Shown: positions 28,749 through 37,699, counted from the stretch's first letter. The stretch is 64,000 nucleotides of DNA from Streptomyces aurantiacus JA 4570 (GCF_000414115.1 NZ_AOPZ01000078.1:56977-120976); one strand, 5' to 3'. Notes: generated by a model not told the origin, from the letters alone. Translations and numbers: made by a program.

Positions 28749-28948
28749 TGCCCAATCTCCCCGAGGACATCGTGGACCGCATCAAGTCCCTGGAACGGCA
28801 GGTACGCCAGCTCACGACCTACGTCAACACGCGGGCGGCGGCACACGCGAGTGCGGCGGGGGCGGCAGCCGTGCGGGCCGAGGGGGATGCGGGGAGCGAG
28901 AGCGACTCGCAGGGCGACGAGAAGGGAGCGGGCGGCGGGGGTGGCTGA
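28748..28948 (+). CDS. Small coiled-coil protein ending the tail operon
   Basis: The 66-residue product 'MPNLPEDIVDRIKSLERQVRQLTTYVNTR...' has an N-terminal helix with heptad hydrophobics and a Gly/Ser/Asp-rich disordered tail. It overlaps the hub gene by the ATGA-type junction, so expression is coupled. Small proteins in this position often stabilise the tip or act as fibre adaptors. It is not matched to a known family. Confidence 0.65.
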   Translation: MPNLPEDIVDRIKSLERQVRQLTTYVNTRAAAHASAAGAAAVRAEGDAGSESDSQGDEKGAGGGGG

Positions 28949-28971
28949 CGGCCGACCGGCCGCGATCCCGG

Positions 28972-29820
28972 TCAACTCCCCAGTTTCGCCTCGATCCAGG
29001 CGACGCCGAAGCTGACGACGTCCGCGGCCTCGAACAAGTGGCATTCCGCCGCGCCGACCAAGCCCTTCCTGCCGATTCCGGCAGCGACCATGTCGCGGCC
29101 GATGGCTTCGAAGGGCCACTGTCCCTCCGGCACCACGGAGGAGTAGTCGAAGGCGCCGTCCTGCGAGTCGATGTCGTGGAAGCGGCGCCAGACCCGCTGC
29201 CCGTCCACGGTGATCGGCTGCTCATAGTCCACGTATCGCTTGCCGGGGGCTTCGGCCAGTGCCTCCGCGTGGTGCAGCAACGTCAGGGAGTCCAGGGGGG
29301 CGCCGAGCAGGAGCACCCGGCCGCCGCTGTCGACGAGCCTGGCCAGCGGACTGTCGGGGCCGTGCGGGTCGTCCCAGGGGTGGTCCGCCATCAACGATGC
29401 CGCCTGGGCTCCGAGTGCCGCGAAACAGGCGTCGGGGTGGCGGCTGCGGACGGCGCCCGGCCACCGGCGCAGCGCCTCCGGGAGCCGGCCGTAGGCGTGG
29501 TCGGCCTCGCTGAGGAGGGGGTCGAACGCGGGGTGTTCCTCGCGGAGGGCGTCCTGCCAGTCCCTCGGCCAGTCGGTGAAGTCGTAGGGCGGGGCGTCGT
29601 TCCAGCCGCAGGTCACCATCAGGGTGCCCTGGTCTCCCACGACGTCGAGCAGCGCACCGATCAGCGTCTGGGGGCCGCCGGCCACGTACCCGAGGGCGGA
29701 CATCTGCGTATGGAACATCACCACGTCACCGTCGGCCACGCCGAGCGCGGCCACATCACCGGCGATGCGGCGACGGGTCACCGGACCGTCGGAACGCTTG
29801 AGAAGAGCGAGCTCATCCAT
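28972..29820 (-). CDS. AAC(3)-family aminoglycoside N-acetyltransferase-like protein
   Basis: The 282-residue protein matches the antibiotic_NAT fold: 'VTRRRIAGDVAALGVADGDVVMFHTQMSALGYVAGGPQTLIGALLDVVGDQGTLMV', 'RSRHPDACFAALGAQA', 'LLGAPLDSLTLLHHAEALA'. These are the hallmarks of AAC(3) enzymes that acetylate the 3-amino group of aminoglycosides with acetyl-CoA. Chromosomal Streptomyces members may confer resistance or have other substrates. No aminoglycoside cluster lies in the window. ATG 29820 is chosen from the family N-terminus. It is convergent with the tail module and does not look part of it. Confidence 0.88.
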   Translation of the reverse strand: MDELALLKRSDGPVTRRRIAGDVAALGVADGDVVMFHTQMSALGYVAGGPQTLIGALLDVVGDQGTLMVTCGWNDAPPYDFTDWPRDWQDALREEHPAFDPLLSEADHAYGRLPEALRRWPGAVRSRHPDACFAALGAQAASLMADHPWDDPHGPDSPLARLVDSGGRVLLLGAPLDSLTLLHHAEALAEAPGKRYVDYEQPITVDGQRVWRRFHDIDSQDGAFDYSSVVPEGQWPFEAIGRDMVAAGIGRKGLVGAAECHLFEAADVVSFGVAWIEAKLGS

Positions 29821-30062
29821 GAGGGCGAACGTATCCGGCCGACGCGGGCGACGACATCTGCTTTTGCTGCGTCTCATCCGGTCCTGCTCTACAGGCCGAG
29901 CAACTCGCTCCTCAGGAAGTTCCGCACCTCGAGGGCGAGATTGCGGACGCAGGCTACGGCCACGCCGTCCCACGCCACCAGGGAAATACGGCCTGCCCAC
30001 GCTGCCGTAGAGTACTGCGGACGCCTCACCGCATAAACCGTACGAAACCGGAGCAAGTTCCC

Positions 30063-30989
30063 GTGCCCGCGTCCCTGAAGTCTCTCCAGCCCGTTCTGGA
30101 CCGTATCGCCGACGAGGTCCAGGGCCTGCCCGGCCGTGGCCGGCCCGCCGACTACATCCCGGCGCTCGCCTCGGCCGACCCCCGGCGCTTCGGGATGGCC
30201 GTCGCCGATCTCGACGGCACGGTGTACGGCGTCGGGGACTGGCAGCAGCCCTTCTCGACCCAGTCCATCACCAAGGTCTTCACCCTCGCCCTCGACCTCT
30301 CCCTGGAGGGCGAGCTGCTGTGGGAGCACGTGGGGCGGGAGCCGTCGGGCAACCCGTTCAACTCCCTGGTGCAGTTGGAGTACGAGAACGGCATCCCCCG
30401 CAACCCGTTCATCAACGCGGGCGCCCTCGTCGTCACCGACCGCCTGCAGACCCTGACCGGCGACGCCGCGGGCACGCTGCGCGACTTCCTGCGCGCCGAA
30501 TCCGGCAACCACCGGCTGACGTTCGACGAGGACGTCGCCGACTCCGAGACCGCGCACGGCGACCGCAACGCCGCGCTGGCCCACTTCATGGCGTCGTACG
30601 GCAACATCGCCAACCCGGTGCCCGCGCTCCTGGACCAGTACTTCCGCCAGTGCTCGATCGAGGCGTCCTGCGCCGATCTCGCCCTGGCCGCCGGGTTCCT
30701 CGCCCGCCACGGCATACGCGCCGACGGCTCCACCCTGCTCACTCGCAGCCAGGCCAAGCAGGTCAACGCGGTCATGCTGACCTGCGGCACCTACGACGCC
30801 GCGGGCGACTTCGCCTACCGCGTGGGCCTGCCCGGCAAGAGCGGCGTCGGCGGCGGCATCATCGCGGTCGTACCCGGCCGCTGCACCCTGTGCGTGTGGA
30901 GCCCGGGACTCGACCAGCGCGGCAACTCGGTGGCGGGCGTCGCCGCCCTGGACCGCTTCACCACGCTGACCGGGCTCTCCGTGTTCTGA
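30063..30989 (+). CDS. glsA: Glutaminase
   Basis: The 308-residue enzyme hydrolyses glutamine to glutamate and ammonia. It has the serine-dependent beta-lactamase-like fold with the catalytic SxxK in 'QPFSTQSITKVFTLAL' near residue 65, 'PRNPFINAGALVVTD' near residue 115 and 'LPGKSGVGGGIIAVVPGR' near the C-terminus. Length is typical. GTG 30063 follows GGAGCAAG. The gene is divergent from the AAC(3) gene. Confidence 0.96.
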   Translation: MPASLKSLQPVLDRIADEVQGLPGRGRPADYIPALASADPRRFGMAVADLDGTVYGVGDWQQPFSTQSITKVFTLALDLSLEGELLWEHVGREPSGNPFNSLVQLEYENGIPRNPFINAGALVVTDRLQTLTGDAAGTLRDFLRAESGNHRLTFDEDVADSETAHGDRNAALAHFMASYGNIANPVPALLDQYFRQCSIEASCADLALAAGFLARHGIRADGSTLLTRSQAKQVNAVMLTCGTYDAAGDFAYRVGLPGKSGVGGGIIAVVPGRCTLCVWSPGLDQRGNSVAGVAALDRFTTLTGLSVF

Positions 30990-31096
30990 CGGCTCAAGAG
31001 CTCGACATGCCCGTAAGACCGTGGCTACCGCCGGAGAAGATGTCGCTCACCGACCTATGATGCGATCCCGGCCCTCCACCTGCTTGGAGAAGACGC

Positions 31097-31633
31097 ATGA
31101 CGGATGCGAGCACCGGCAAAGTGGTCGTGAACAGGGCGATGTCCCTCGACGGGTTCATCGCCGGTCCCGGCCACACAATGGACTGGATCTTCGAGCACAT
31201 CACGTCGGCGACGTTCCCTGAAGTCATGGCGGCCACGGGCGCCATGCTCATCGGCCGGGGCACGTACGAGGTCGGCAAGCGCATGTCCGACGAGAACACC
31301 GACTACGACGGCGGGGCGCAGTTCGTCCTCACCCACCGCCCGCCCGACGAGCCGGACCCCAACGTCACCTTCCTCACCTGCGACATCGAGGAAGCCGTGG
31401 CCACGGCACGCCGCGCCGCCGGCGCCAAGAACCTGGAGATCCTCGGCGCCGACGTGGCCGCCCAGTGCCTGCGGCGCGGCCTCGTCGACGAGATCCTGGT
31501 GTACGTGCTGCCGGTGCTGCTCGGCGACGGCGTCCGCTTCGCGCCGCCGGGCCTCGACCGGATCGACCTGGAGCCGTTCAGCAACGTCCAGTCGGGCGGG
31601 GTCACCATGCTGCGCTTCCACGTACGCAAGTAG
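31097..31633 (+). CDS. RibD C-terminal/dihydrofolate reductase-like protein
   Basis: The 178-residue protein begins 'KVVVNRAMSLDGFIAGPGHTMDWIFEH' and has 'GAMLIGRGTYEVGKRM' and 'LEILGADVAAQCLRRGLVDEILVYVLPVLLGDGVRF'. These are the NADPH-binding and dimer motifs of the RibD_C/DHFR-like family of stand-alone reductases. The function of the stand-alone members is generally unknown; riboflavin synthesis is not implied. The start follows GGAGAAGACGC. Confidence 0.9.
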   Translation: MTDASTGKVVVNRAMSLDGFIAGPGHTMDWIFEHITSATFPEVMAATGAMLIGRGTYEVGKRMSDENTDYDGGAQFVLTHRPPDEPDPNVTFLTCDIEEAVATARRAAGAKNLEILGADVAAQCLRRGLVDEILVYVLPVLLGDGVRFAPPGLDRIDLEPFSNVQSGGVTMLRFHVRK

Positions 31634-31698
31634 GCACGCTCGCAACTACCAGCCTGCTGTCACGGCCCCGTCCCGTGGGGCAAGTTCCCCACTCTCGC

Positions 31699-32106
31699 TC
31701 AGTCCATGACGGCCGTGGCCTCGATCTCGACCAGGTGCTCGGGTACGTCCAGTGCCGCGACGCCCAGCAGCGTGCCCGGTGGTACCGGCGTGACCCCCAG
31801 CTTCGTGGCCGCCCGCGTGATGCCCTCCAGCAGCAGGGGCATCTGGTCCGGGGTCCAGTCGACGACGTAGACGGTCAGTTTCGCCACGTCGTGGAAGGAA
31901 GCGCCGACGTGGGCCAGGGCCGTGCCGATGTTCAGGTAGCACTGCTCGACCTGAGCGGCGAGGTCGCCTTCGCCGACGGTGACCCCGTCGGCGTCCCAGG
32001 CGACCTGCCCGGCGATGAAGACCTGTTTCGTCCCCGTCGCGATCGACACCTGCCGGTAGGCGTCGATCTCCGGCAGTCCACCGGGGTTCACCAGGGTGAT
32101 GGCCAT
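31699..32106 (-). CDS. RidA/YjgF-family protein
   Basis: The 135-residue protein carries the RidA signature: 'VFIAGQVAWDADG', 'AQVEQCYLNIGTALAHVGASFHDVAKLTVYVVDW', and 'PPGTLLGVAALDVPEHLVEIEATAVMD'. The Arg of the canonical C-terminal motif 'RxxVEIEA' is replaced by Leu-containing 'EHLVEIEA', while Glu is kept. Family members hydrolyse reactive enamine/imine intermediates. The start is divergent from the HxlR regulator 145 bp away, suggesting that regulator controls it. Confidence 0.9.
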   Translation of the reverse strand: MAITLVNPGGLPEIDAYRQVSIATGTKQVFIAGQVAWDADGVTVGEGDLAAQVEQCYLNIGTALAHVGASFHDVAKLTVYVVDWTPDQMPLLLEGITRAATKLGVTPVPPGTLLGVAALDVPEHLVEIEATAVMD

Positions 32107-32250
32107 GCTGCGCGCCTCCTCGTCCCGCGAGCCGGCGGGCTCGCTGCCCCCGGGGCCGAGTGGCCCGGCGGTCTCTTGTGGTTACTCGGGAACCGTAGGA
32201 GAGTGGCCGCTGACATGGAAGAACGCACTTTTCGGTGACTGGGGAACCTG

Positions 32251-32631
32251 ATGGTGACCAAGAAGTACGAGGGCCTGCCCGACGAAGCGGATCTGACGCG
32301 CGCGGACTCGTTGGCGCGGGAGATCTTCTCGGAGGTCGCCAACAAGTGGGCGCTCCTGATCATCGAGGCCCTGGGGGAACGCACCCTGCGCTTCGGCGAG
32401 GTGCGGAACGAGATCGAGGGCATCAGCCACAAGATGCTCACCCAGAACCTGCGCATGCTGGAGCGCAACGGCCTGGTCGACCGGACCGTGCACCCCACGG
32501 TGCCGCCGCGGGTCGAGTACGCCCTCACCGTGCCGGGCCGGGCCCTGCGCGAGACGGTCGGCGGCATGTGCGACTGGACCCACCAGTACCTGGGAGACAT
32601 CGAGGCATCCCGCCACCGCTTCGACGCCTGA
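32251..32631 (+). CDS. HxlR-family winged-helix transcriptional regulator
   Basis: The 126-residue protein has the HxlR pattern: 'ADSLAREIFSEVANKWALLIIEALGERTLRFGEVRNEIEGISHKMLTQNLRMLERNGLVDRTVHPTVPPRVEYALT'-type order of helices, followed by the wing ending in 'YALTVPGRALRETV'. Unlike many HxlR proteins it lacks the N-terminal redox cysteine; the only Cys is near the C-terminus ('GGMCDWTH'). It is divergent from the RidA gene, its likely target. Confidence 0.92.
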   Translation: MVTKKYEGLPDEADLTRADSLAREIFSEVANKWALLIIEALGERTLRFGEVRNEIEGISHKMLTQNLRMLERNGLVDRTVHPTVPPRVEYALTVPGRALRETVGGMCDWTHQYLGDIEASRHRFDA

Positions 32632-32644
32632 AGGGGTGCGCCCC

Positions 32645-33682
32645 TCAGCCCCGGGACGCGCCCAGAGGCCGCGTGTAGGTGACGGACTCGCGGTCCACCG
32701 TGAACCCCGACTGCTCGTAGAAGCCCAGCGCACCGGACGGGTTGACCGTGTCCACGGTCAGCGACACCGTGTCGTACCCGGCCTCGCGTGCCGTGCGCAG
32801 CACGTCGGTGAGCAGCGCCGGCGCCGCTCCCCGGCCGCGGAAGCCCCGCCGCGTACCGAGAAAGCCCACATGGCAGTCCCTGCTGCCCGTCGCGGCGGTC
32901 TCCGCCGCGCTCTCCTCCGCCAGGAGGTACGCCGCCACCTCGTCGCGCACCACCTCGCCGCCCACCGCCTCGTCGCCCTCCGCCTCGTCGTCGGCCAGCA
33001 GCAGCCGCGACATCGCGGGCCGGAACGACGCGGCGCCGGTGACCCAGGTGCGCCAGTCCGTGCTGTCGAACGCGGTGAAGTTCCAGTGGTCGCGGAACGC
33101 GTCGTTGTGGGCGAGGCGGGTGGCCTCGTCGTACGCCTCGTCGAAGGGGACGAGACGGGTGCCCTCGGGAGCGGGGCGGGGCTCGGGCCGGTCGCCGTCC
33201 AGCGGCTGCTTCATGTCGAACCACCAGCGGCACGCCGTGAAGCCGCACCGCTCGGTCAGCTTCAGCAGGCCCTCGTCCCCGGCCTTCCCGTCGAGCAGCA
33301 GCTCGCCCGGCAGGGCGGACAGCTCAGGGTCCGCCGCGTGCAGGGCCTCGGCCCGTGCCTGCATCCAGGTCACGAGCCGGGTCCCGATGCCGCGCCGCCG
33401 CCAGTCGGGGAGCACCGCGGCATCGCCCTGGAAACGGGCCGCGTCGACCGCGCCGTGCGGTGTGTAGACCACGGCATGGGCGACCAGGCGCCGGCCGTCC
33501 CACAGCCCCAGGCTGTCCTGCTCCGGGTCCAGTTTGGGGTCGGACAGCGCCTCGGCGAGTTCCTCGGCGTCGACGTGGTCGCCGGTCCGGTCGACGCGCT
33601 CGACCGCCTGGTGCAGTTCCAGCCAGGCAGGGACGCAGTCCTTGCTCAGGGGCCGGGCCTCCAGGCTCTCCGGTCCCGCCAT
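32645..33682 (-). CDS. Two-domain GNAT acetyltransferase
   Basis: The 345-residue protein carries two GNAT-like halves. The N-terminal one has 'VLPDWRRRGIGTRLVTWMQARA' near residue 105; the C-terminal one has 'GTRRGFRGRGAAPALLTDVLRTAREAGYDTVSLTVDTVNPSGALGFYEQSGF' near residue 275. Both contain the acetyl-CoA-binding Q/RxxGxG/A loop. An acidic 'ADDEAEGDEAVGGEVVRDEV' insertion lies between them. Mycothiol synthase and related proteins share this tandem layout, but the substrate here cannot be assigned. The start follows GGAGG. Confidence 0.87.
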   Translation of the reverse strand: MAGPESLEARPLSKDCVPAWLELHQAVERVDRTGDHVDAEELAEALSDPKLDPEQDSLGLWDGRRLVAHAVVYTPHGAVDAARFQGDAAVLPDWRRRGIGTRLVTWMQARAEALHAADPELSALPGELLLDGKAGDEGLLKLTERCGFTACRWWFDMKQPLDGDRPEPRPAPEGTRLVPFDEAYDEATRLAHNDAFRDHWNFTAFDSTDWRTWVTGAASFRPAMSRLLLADDEAEGDEAVGGEVVRDEVAAYLLAEESAAETAATGSRDCHVGFLGTRRGFRGRGAAPALLTDVLRTAREAGYDTVSLTVDTVNPSGALGFYEQSGFTVDRESVTYTRPLGASRG

Positions 33683-33815
33683 GTCGCCTCCCTCTGCCGG
33701 GTCGTACCAGCTCGATGATCTCGCCCCGAGCGGAGACCCGCCAATCGGCCACCGGCCGCCGACGGGTGGAGAAGGCAGGGATGAGCGGTACGTCACGCGG
33801 CCGCGGAAGGGCGAC

Positions 33816-34193
33816 TCAGGCGGTGGACGGCTGGATCTCCCCGGCGAAGACGATGACCTGGTCGATGAGGCTCCGCCGCAGATGGACGACGTCGGTGCCC
33901 GCCAGGCGGGGGCCTCCGTCCGGCGTGGTGAAGACCCACTGGTAGCGGGCCCACTCGTCCGGCATGTCCACGGCCGAGCAGCGCACCATCGTGCCGGTCC
34001 CCGCCGGATGGCGCCGGATGTCCAGCACGAACCGCTCGACCGCCTCGATCCCCTCACTGCGGCCCAACGGCCCCCAGAAGACCACGTCCGAGGTCAGGGC
34101 CTGGGAGAGCAGCTGCGTCACATAGCTGTCGTCCGAGGCGTTGAAGGCGGAGATGAATGTGTCGATCGCGGACCGCGCGGTCTCTTCATGCAT
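33816..34193 (-). CDS. SnoaL-like/NTF2-fold protein
   Basis: The 125-residue protein 'MHEETARSAIDTFISAFNASDDSYVTQLLSQALTSDVVFWGPLG' has the NTF2-like cone fold pattern, with 'GIEAVERFVLDIRRH' and 'GTDVVHLRRSLIDQVIVFAGEI'. These small proteins include polyketide cyclases and limonene-epoxide-hydrolase relatives, but most are uncharacterised. The ATG at 34193 is preferred; an upstream in-frame start would add a hydrophobic, unconserved segment. It is 53 bp from the dehydrogenase-like gene upstream. Confidence 0.78.
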   Translation of the reverse strand: MHEETARSAIDTFISAFNASDDSYVTQLLSQALTSDVVFWGPLGRSEGIEAVERFVLDIRRHPAGTGTMVRCSAVDMPDEWARYQWVFTTPDGGPRLAGTDVVHLRRSLIDQVIVFAGEIQPSTA

Positions 34194-34246
34194 GCACCAG
34201 TAATACCAGTCGCTTCGCGGGACGGTCGCCGCACCGGCGAGCAGCA

Positions 34247-35278
34247 CTAGTGGGGCAGTTCGACGGAGAGGTACGGGGACAGCGCGCGGAGAAAGCCGGG
34301 TGCGTCGAAGAGTTCGCCGGCGGAGGCGACGCCGACGGTCCTGGTCCGGCCGGTGAGGACGCGGTGCACCGCTTCCACCGCGAGCGGCGCGGTGACCGCG
34401 TAGATGTCCTGGCCCCTGGCCACGGCCCGCCGTTCCTCGCCGCCGGCGCGCACCACGACGTCGACGACGAAGCTCTGGTCCGACCTGCCGCGCTCGTCGA
34501 CGGCGGCCGGCGTCGGCGTGTCCGGGGCGGAGACCTCCCTGGCCGCCTCGACGGTCATGTAGGTGCGCACCTCGGGGACGGCCAGGTGGCTGGGGACGGT
34601 GACGACGTCGGCCATGGTGAAGTCCCCGATGACGGAGCGGGTGCCCAGCGGCTCGGGGAAGTGCCAGTCAAGGACGGGCAGTTCGTCGTCGTGGTGGTCG
34701 AGGCGGCCGCTGGTGTAGCGGAGGCGTCGGCCGTTGCGGCGTTCCTGGGAGACCTTGCCCGCGGCGCGGGTGCCCGCGGTGGGGTGCCAATGGCTCAGGC
34801 CGTACGCGATGTGCGCCTCGTCGGCCTTCGTCCAGTCGCCGGCAGCGGCGGTGACCAGCAGATCACCGAGGCCGCCGTAGAAGGCCATCGCGGGCACGAT
34901 CACCGCCCCCGCGGCGCGGGCGCGGTCCGCGAAGTGCGTGAACGTGTCGGCGTTGGCCTCGATCTCGGCGGCCACGTCCACGTACGGGATCCCGGCGCGC
35001 AGCGCCGCCTCGATCACGGGGGCGGCGGTCGTGGCGAAGGGCCCGGCGCAGTTGATGACGGCCGCCGTACCGGCCAGGGCGTGGTCGAGCGAGTTCGCGT
35101 CGGCGGCCGACGCCACCCGGGACTCCGCTCCGGGCACGGACGCCGCGAGCGCGGCCAACTTGTCGGGGTCGCGGCCGGCGAGAACCGGGACGAACCCGCG
35201 GTCCCGCAGGTGTGCCACCACGAACCGCCCGGTGTGCCCGTACGCGCCGAACACCAGCACCTTGTGTCCCGATCCCAT
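34247..35278 (-). CDS. Saccharopine dehydrogenase-like NADP-binding protein
   Basis: The 343-residue protein opens with 'KVLVFGAYGHTGRFVVAHLRDRG', a Rossmann loop, then 'LAGRDPDKLAALAA', 'VINCAGPFATTAAPVIEAALRAGIPYVDVAAE' and a 'VPAMAFYGGLGDLL' motif. These are typical of the trans-acting enoyl reductase/saccharopine dehydrogenase-like family of unknown substrate. The start follows GGGGAGA. It is divergent from the GlxA regulator at 35389, which probably controls it. Confidence 0.88.
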   Translation of the reverse strand: MGSGHKVLVFGAYGHTGRFVVAHLRDRGFVPVLAGRDPDKLAALAASVPGAESRVASAADANSLDHALAGTAAVINCAGPFATTAAPVIEAALRAGIPYVDVAAEIEANADTFTHFADRARAAGAVIVPAMAFYGGLGDLLVTAAAGDWTKADEAHIAYGLSHWHPTAGTRAAGKVSQERRNGRRLRYTSGRLDHHDDELPVLDWHFPEPLGTRSVIGDFTMADVVTVPSHLAVPEVRTYMTVEAAREVSAPDTPTPAAVDERGRSDQSFVVDVVVRAGGEERRAVARGQDIYAVTAPLAVEAVHRVLTGRTRTVGVASAGELFDAPGFLRALSPYLSVELPH

Positions 35279-35388
35279 GACGTCTCCCCGCTCTCGCAAC
35301 GGCCCGCTGCCGCTGACCCGCCGATCAACTGATCCGCTGCGTACATCCTGGTGGGGGCGGGCGGTCGCCCACGAGTGTCCGGAACGAC

Positions 35389-36369
35389 ATGACCCGTACA
35401 ATTCCAGACATGGGCTCTGTCGCGCTGGCCGTCACGGACGGCATGCTGCACTTCGAACTGTCCGTGGCGTACGAGGTGTTCGGCTCGGCGCCGGCCGGGG
35501 TGGCCGTCCCCTGGTACGACGTCGCCGTCTGCGGGTCGGGGGCGGTGCGGGTCGGCCGGTTCCGGCTGGAGCCCGACGACGGGCTCGACCGGCTCCGGCG
35601 GGCCGACACCGTGATCGTCCCCGGCTGGGCGGACGTCGACGTGGACCCGCCCGCGGACCTGGTCGGCGCGGTGCGCGCGGCCCATGAGGCGGGCGCGCGC
35701 GTGGCGTCCCTGTGCACGGGCGCGTTCGTGCTGGCCGCCGCCGGCCTGCTGGACGGCAGGCGCGCGACCACGCACTGGGCGCACACCGCGGCCCTGGCCG
35801 CCCGCTTTCCCCGTGCCGAGGTCGACCCGGACGTGCTCTACGTGGACAACGGCAGCGTGCTCACCTCGGCCGGCAAGGCCGCCGCGCTGGACCTGTGCCT
35901 GCACCTCGTCCGCCGCGACCACGGCTCGTCGGTCGCCAACGCCGTCGCCCGCCGCCTGGTCGTCCCGCCGCACCGTTCGGGCGGCCAGGCCCAGTTCGTC
36001 ACCGCGCCTGTTCCCGCCCAGTACGACCACCCGCTCACGGCCCTGCTCCCCTGGGCGGTCGCACGCCTCCACCAGCCGCTGACCGTGGAGGACCTGGCGC
36101 GTGCGGCGCGGATGAGCTCGCGCCACCTGGGCCGCCACTTCAAGGCGGTCACCGGGACGACCCCGCTGCAATGGCTGCTCACCCAACGGATCCAGCGCGC
36201 CCAGGAGTTGCTGGAGAACACCGACGACAGCGTCGACACCATCGCGCAAGCCACCGGCATGGGCACGGCCACGACTTTGCGCCGCCACTTCAACCGCACC
36301 GTCGGCGTGCCCCCGGACAGCTACCGCCGCACCTTCCGCTCACGGCCCGGCCACGACGCGGGCCTCTGA
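35389..36369 (+). CDS. GlxA-family AraC regulator (DJ-1/PfpI + AraC HTH)
   Basis: The 326-residue protein has an N-terminal DJ-1/PfpI-like domain ('VALAVTDGMLHFELSVAYEVFG', 'VASLCTGAFVLAAAGLLDGRRATTHW', with the elbow Cys conserved) and a C-terminal AraC domain ('LTVEDLARAARMSSRHLGRHFKAVTGTTPLQWLLTQRIQRAQELLE' pattern, then 'ATTLRRHFNRTVGVPPDSYRRTF'). It is divergent from the dehydrogenase-like gene. A second protein of the same family lies at 60.5 kb. Confidence 0.93.
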   Translation: MTRTIPDMGSVALAVTDGMLHFELSVAYEVFGSAPAGVAVPWYDVAVCGSGAVRVGRFRLEPDDGLDRLRRADTVIVPGWADVDVDPPADLVGAVRAAHEAGARVASLCTGAFVLAAAGLLDGRRATTHWAHTAALAARFPRAEVDPDVLYVDNGSVLTSAGKAAALDLCLHLVRRDHGSSVANAVARRLVVPPHRSGGQAQFVTAPVPAQYDHPLTALLPWAVARLHQPLTVEDLARAARMSSRHLGRHFKAVTGTTPLQWLLTQRIQRAQELLENTDDSVDTIAQATGMGTATTLRRHFNRTVGVPPDSYRRTFRSRPGHDAGL

Positions 36370-36442
36370 CGCGGGCGCCTGACGCTGGCGTCGAGCGGTC
36401 GCGCTGGGGCGGATCACGGCGGCCGCCGTACCATGCGCGGAC

Positions 36443-37699
36443 ATGACTACGCCCACCTGCGAAAACATCCGCCCTTTCCGCATCGACATCCCGCAGGACG
36501 CCCTGGACGATCTCCATGACCGTCTCGACCGCGCCCGCTGGCCCGACGAACTGCCCGGAGTGGGGTGGGAGTACGGCATCCCCCGCGGCTATCTGAAGGA
36601 ACTCGCGCACTACTGGCGGCACACGTACGACTGGCGAGCGGCGGAGGCCCGGCTGAACCGGTGGCCGCAGTTCACCACCACGGTCTACGGCGCCCGGCTC
36701 CACTTCGCCCACATCCGCTCGCCCGAGCCGGACGCGACGCCGCTCCTGATGACCCACGGCTGGCCGGGGTCGATCGTCGAGTTCCTCGAGGTCGCCGGGC
36801 CGCTCACCGACCCGCGCGGGCACGGCGGCGACCCGGCCGACGCCTTCCACCTGGTCCTGCCGAGCATCCCCGGGTTCGGCTTCTCCGGCCCCACCCAGGA
36901 CACGGGCTGGGAGATCCGGCGGGTGGCCGCCGCGTTCGCCGAGCTCATGGAACGTCTCGGTTACGTCCGCTACGGGGTCCAGGGCGGCGACTGGGGAGCG
37001 GCCATCAGCCGCGAACTCGGCCGGACCCGGCCGGAGAAGGTCATCGGCGTACACCTGAACCTGCTGCCGAACTCGACCCCCGCCCAGGAGCCCGGCGAGG
37101 AGGAGCTGCAGGCGCTCGACCCCGACGAGCGCGAGCGGGCGCTGGCCTCCTGGGAACGCTTCCAGGCATGGGCCCGGGACCGTCAGGGTTATGCGGACAT
37201 CCAGTCGACCCGCCCCCAGACCTTGTCGTACGGCCTGACGGACTCCCCCGTCGGCCAACTCGCCTGGATCGTGGAGAAGTTCAAGGAGTGGACCGACTCC
37301 CGGGAGCGCCCGGAGGACGCCGTCGACCGTGATCAGCTGCTCACCAACGTCATGGTGTACTGGCTCACCGGCACCGCCGGATCAGCCGCTCGCCTCTACT
37401 ACGAGCGGGCGCACTCCGACTTCCAGGGCAACCCGCCCCTGCCCTCCTCGACGCCGACCGCGCTGGCCGTCTTCCCGCACGACAACTTCATTCCCCTGCG
37501 CCACATCGCGGACCGCACCAACAACATCGTCCAGTGGACGACGTACGACCGGGGCGGCCACTTCCCGGCGATGGAGCAGCCTCAGGTGCTCGTCGACGAC
37601 GTACGACGGTTCTTCCGGGCCAACCGGCGGGCGCGCACGGCCGTGGTGAACACGTTCGAGGGTGATCAGACGCCGGCGGCCCCCTCACTCCCCCAGTGA
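36443..37699 (+). CDS. Epoxide hydrolase (EHN-type alpha/beta hydrolase)
   Basis: The 418-residue protein has the microsomal-type EHN N-terminal domain ('RPFRIDIPQDALDDLHDRLDRARWPDE', 'YLKELAHYWRHTYDWRAAEARLN') followed by the hydrolase core. Motifs are 'THGWPGSIVEFLEV' (oxyanion HGWP), the nucleophile Asp in 'VQGGDWGAAISRELG' and catalytic His in 'YDRGGHFPAMEQPQVLVDDVRRFF'. The enzyme opens epoxides to diols. Its stop codon lies inside a strong hairpin that presumably terminates it. Confidence 0.93.
   Translation: MTTPTCENIRPFRIDIPQDALDDLHDRLDRARWPDELPGVGWEYGIPRGYLKELAHYWRHTYDWRAAEARLNRWPQFTTTVYGARLHFAHIRSPEPDATPLLMTHGWPGSIVEFLEVAGPLTDPRGHGGDPADAFHLVLPSIPGFGFSGPTQDTGWEIRRVAAAFAELMERLGYVRYGVQGGDWGAAISRELGRTRPEKVIGVHLNLLPNSTPAQEPGEEELQALDPDERERALASWERFQAWARDRQGYADIQSTRPQTLSYGLTDSPVGQLAWIVEKFKEWTDSRERPEDAVDRDQLLTNVMVYWLTGTAGSAARLYYERAHSDFQGNPPLPSSTPTALAVFPHDNFIPLRHIADRTNNIVQWTTYDRGGHFPAMEQPQVLVDDVRRFFRANRRARTAVVNTFEGDQTPAAPSLPQ

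Noticed and set aside
21948..28948. Complete prophage
   Set aside because: No integrase, repressor, terminase, portal, capsid or lysis gene and no duplicated attachment site was found in the flanks; only tail genes are present.
21948..28948. Extracellular contractile injection system
   Set aside because: No sheath protein, no AAA+ ATPase and no contractile baseplate genes are present; G/GT frameshift and Dit/Tal order fit a siphovirus-type tail.
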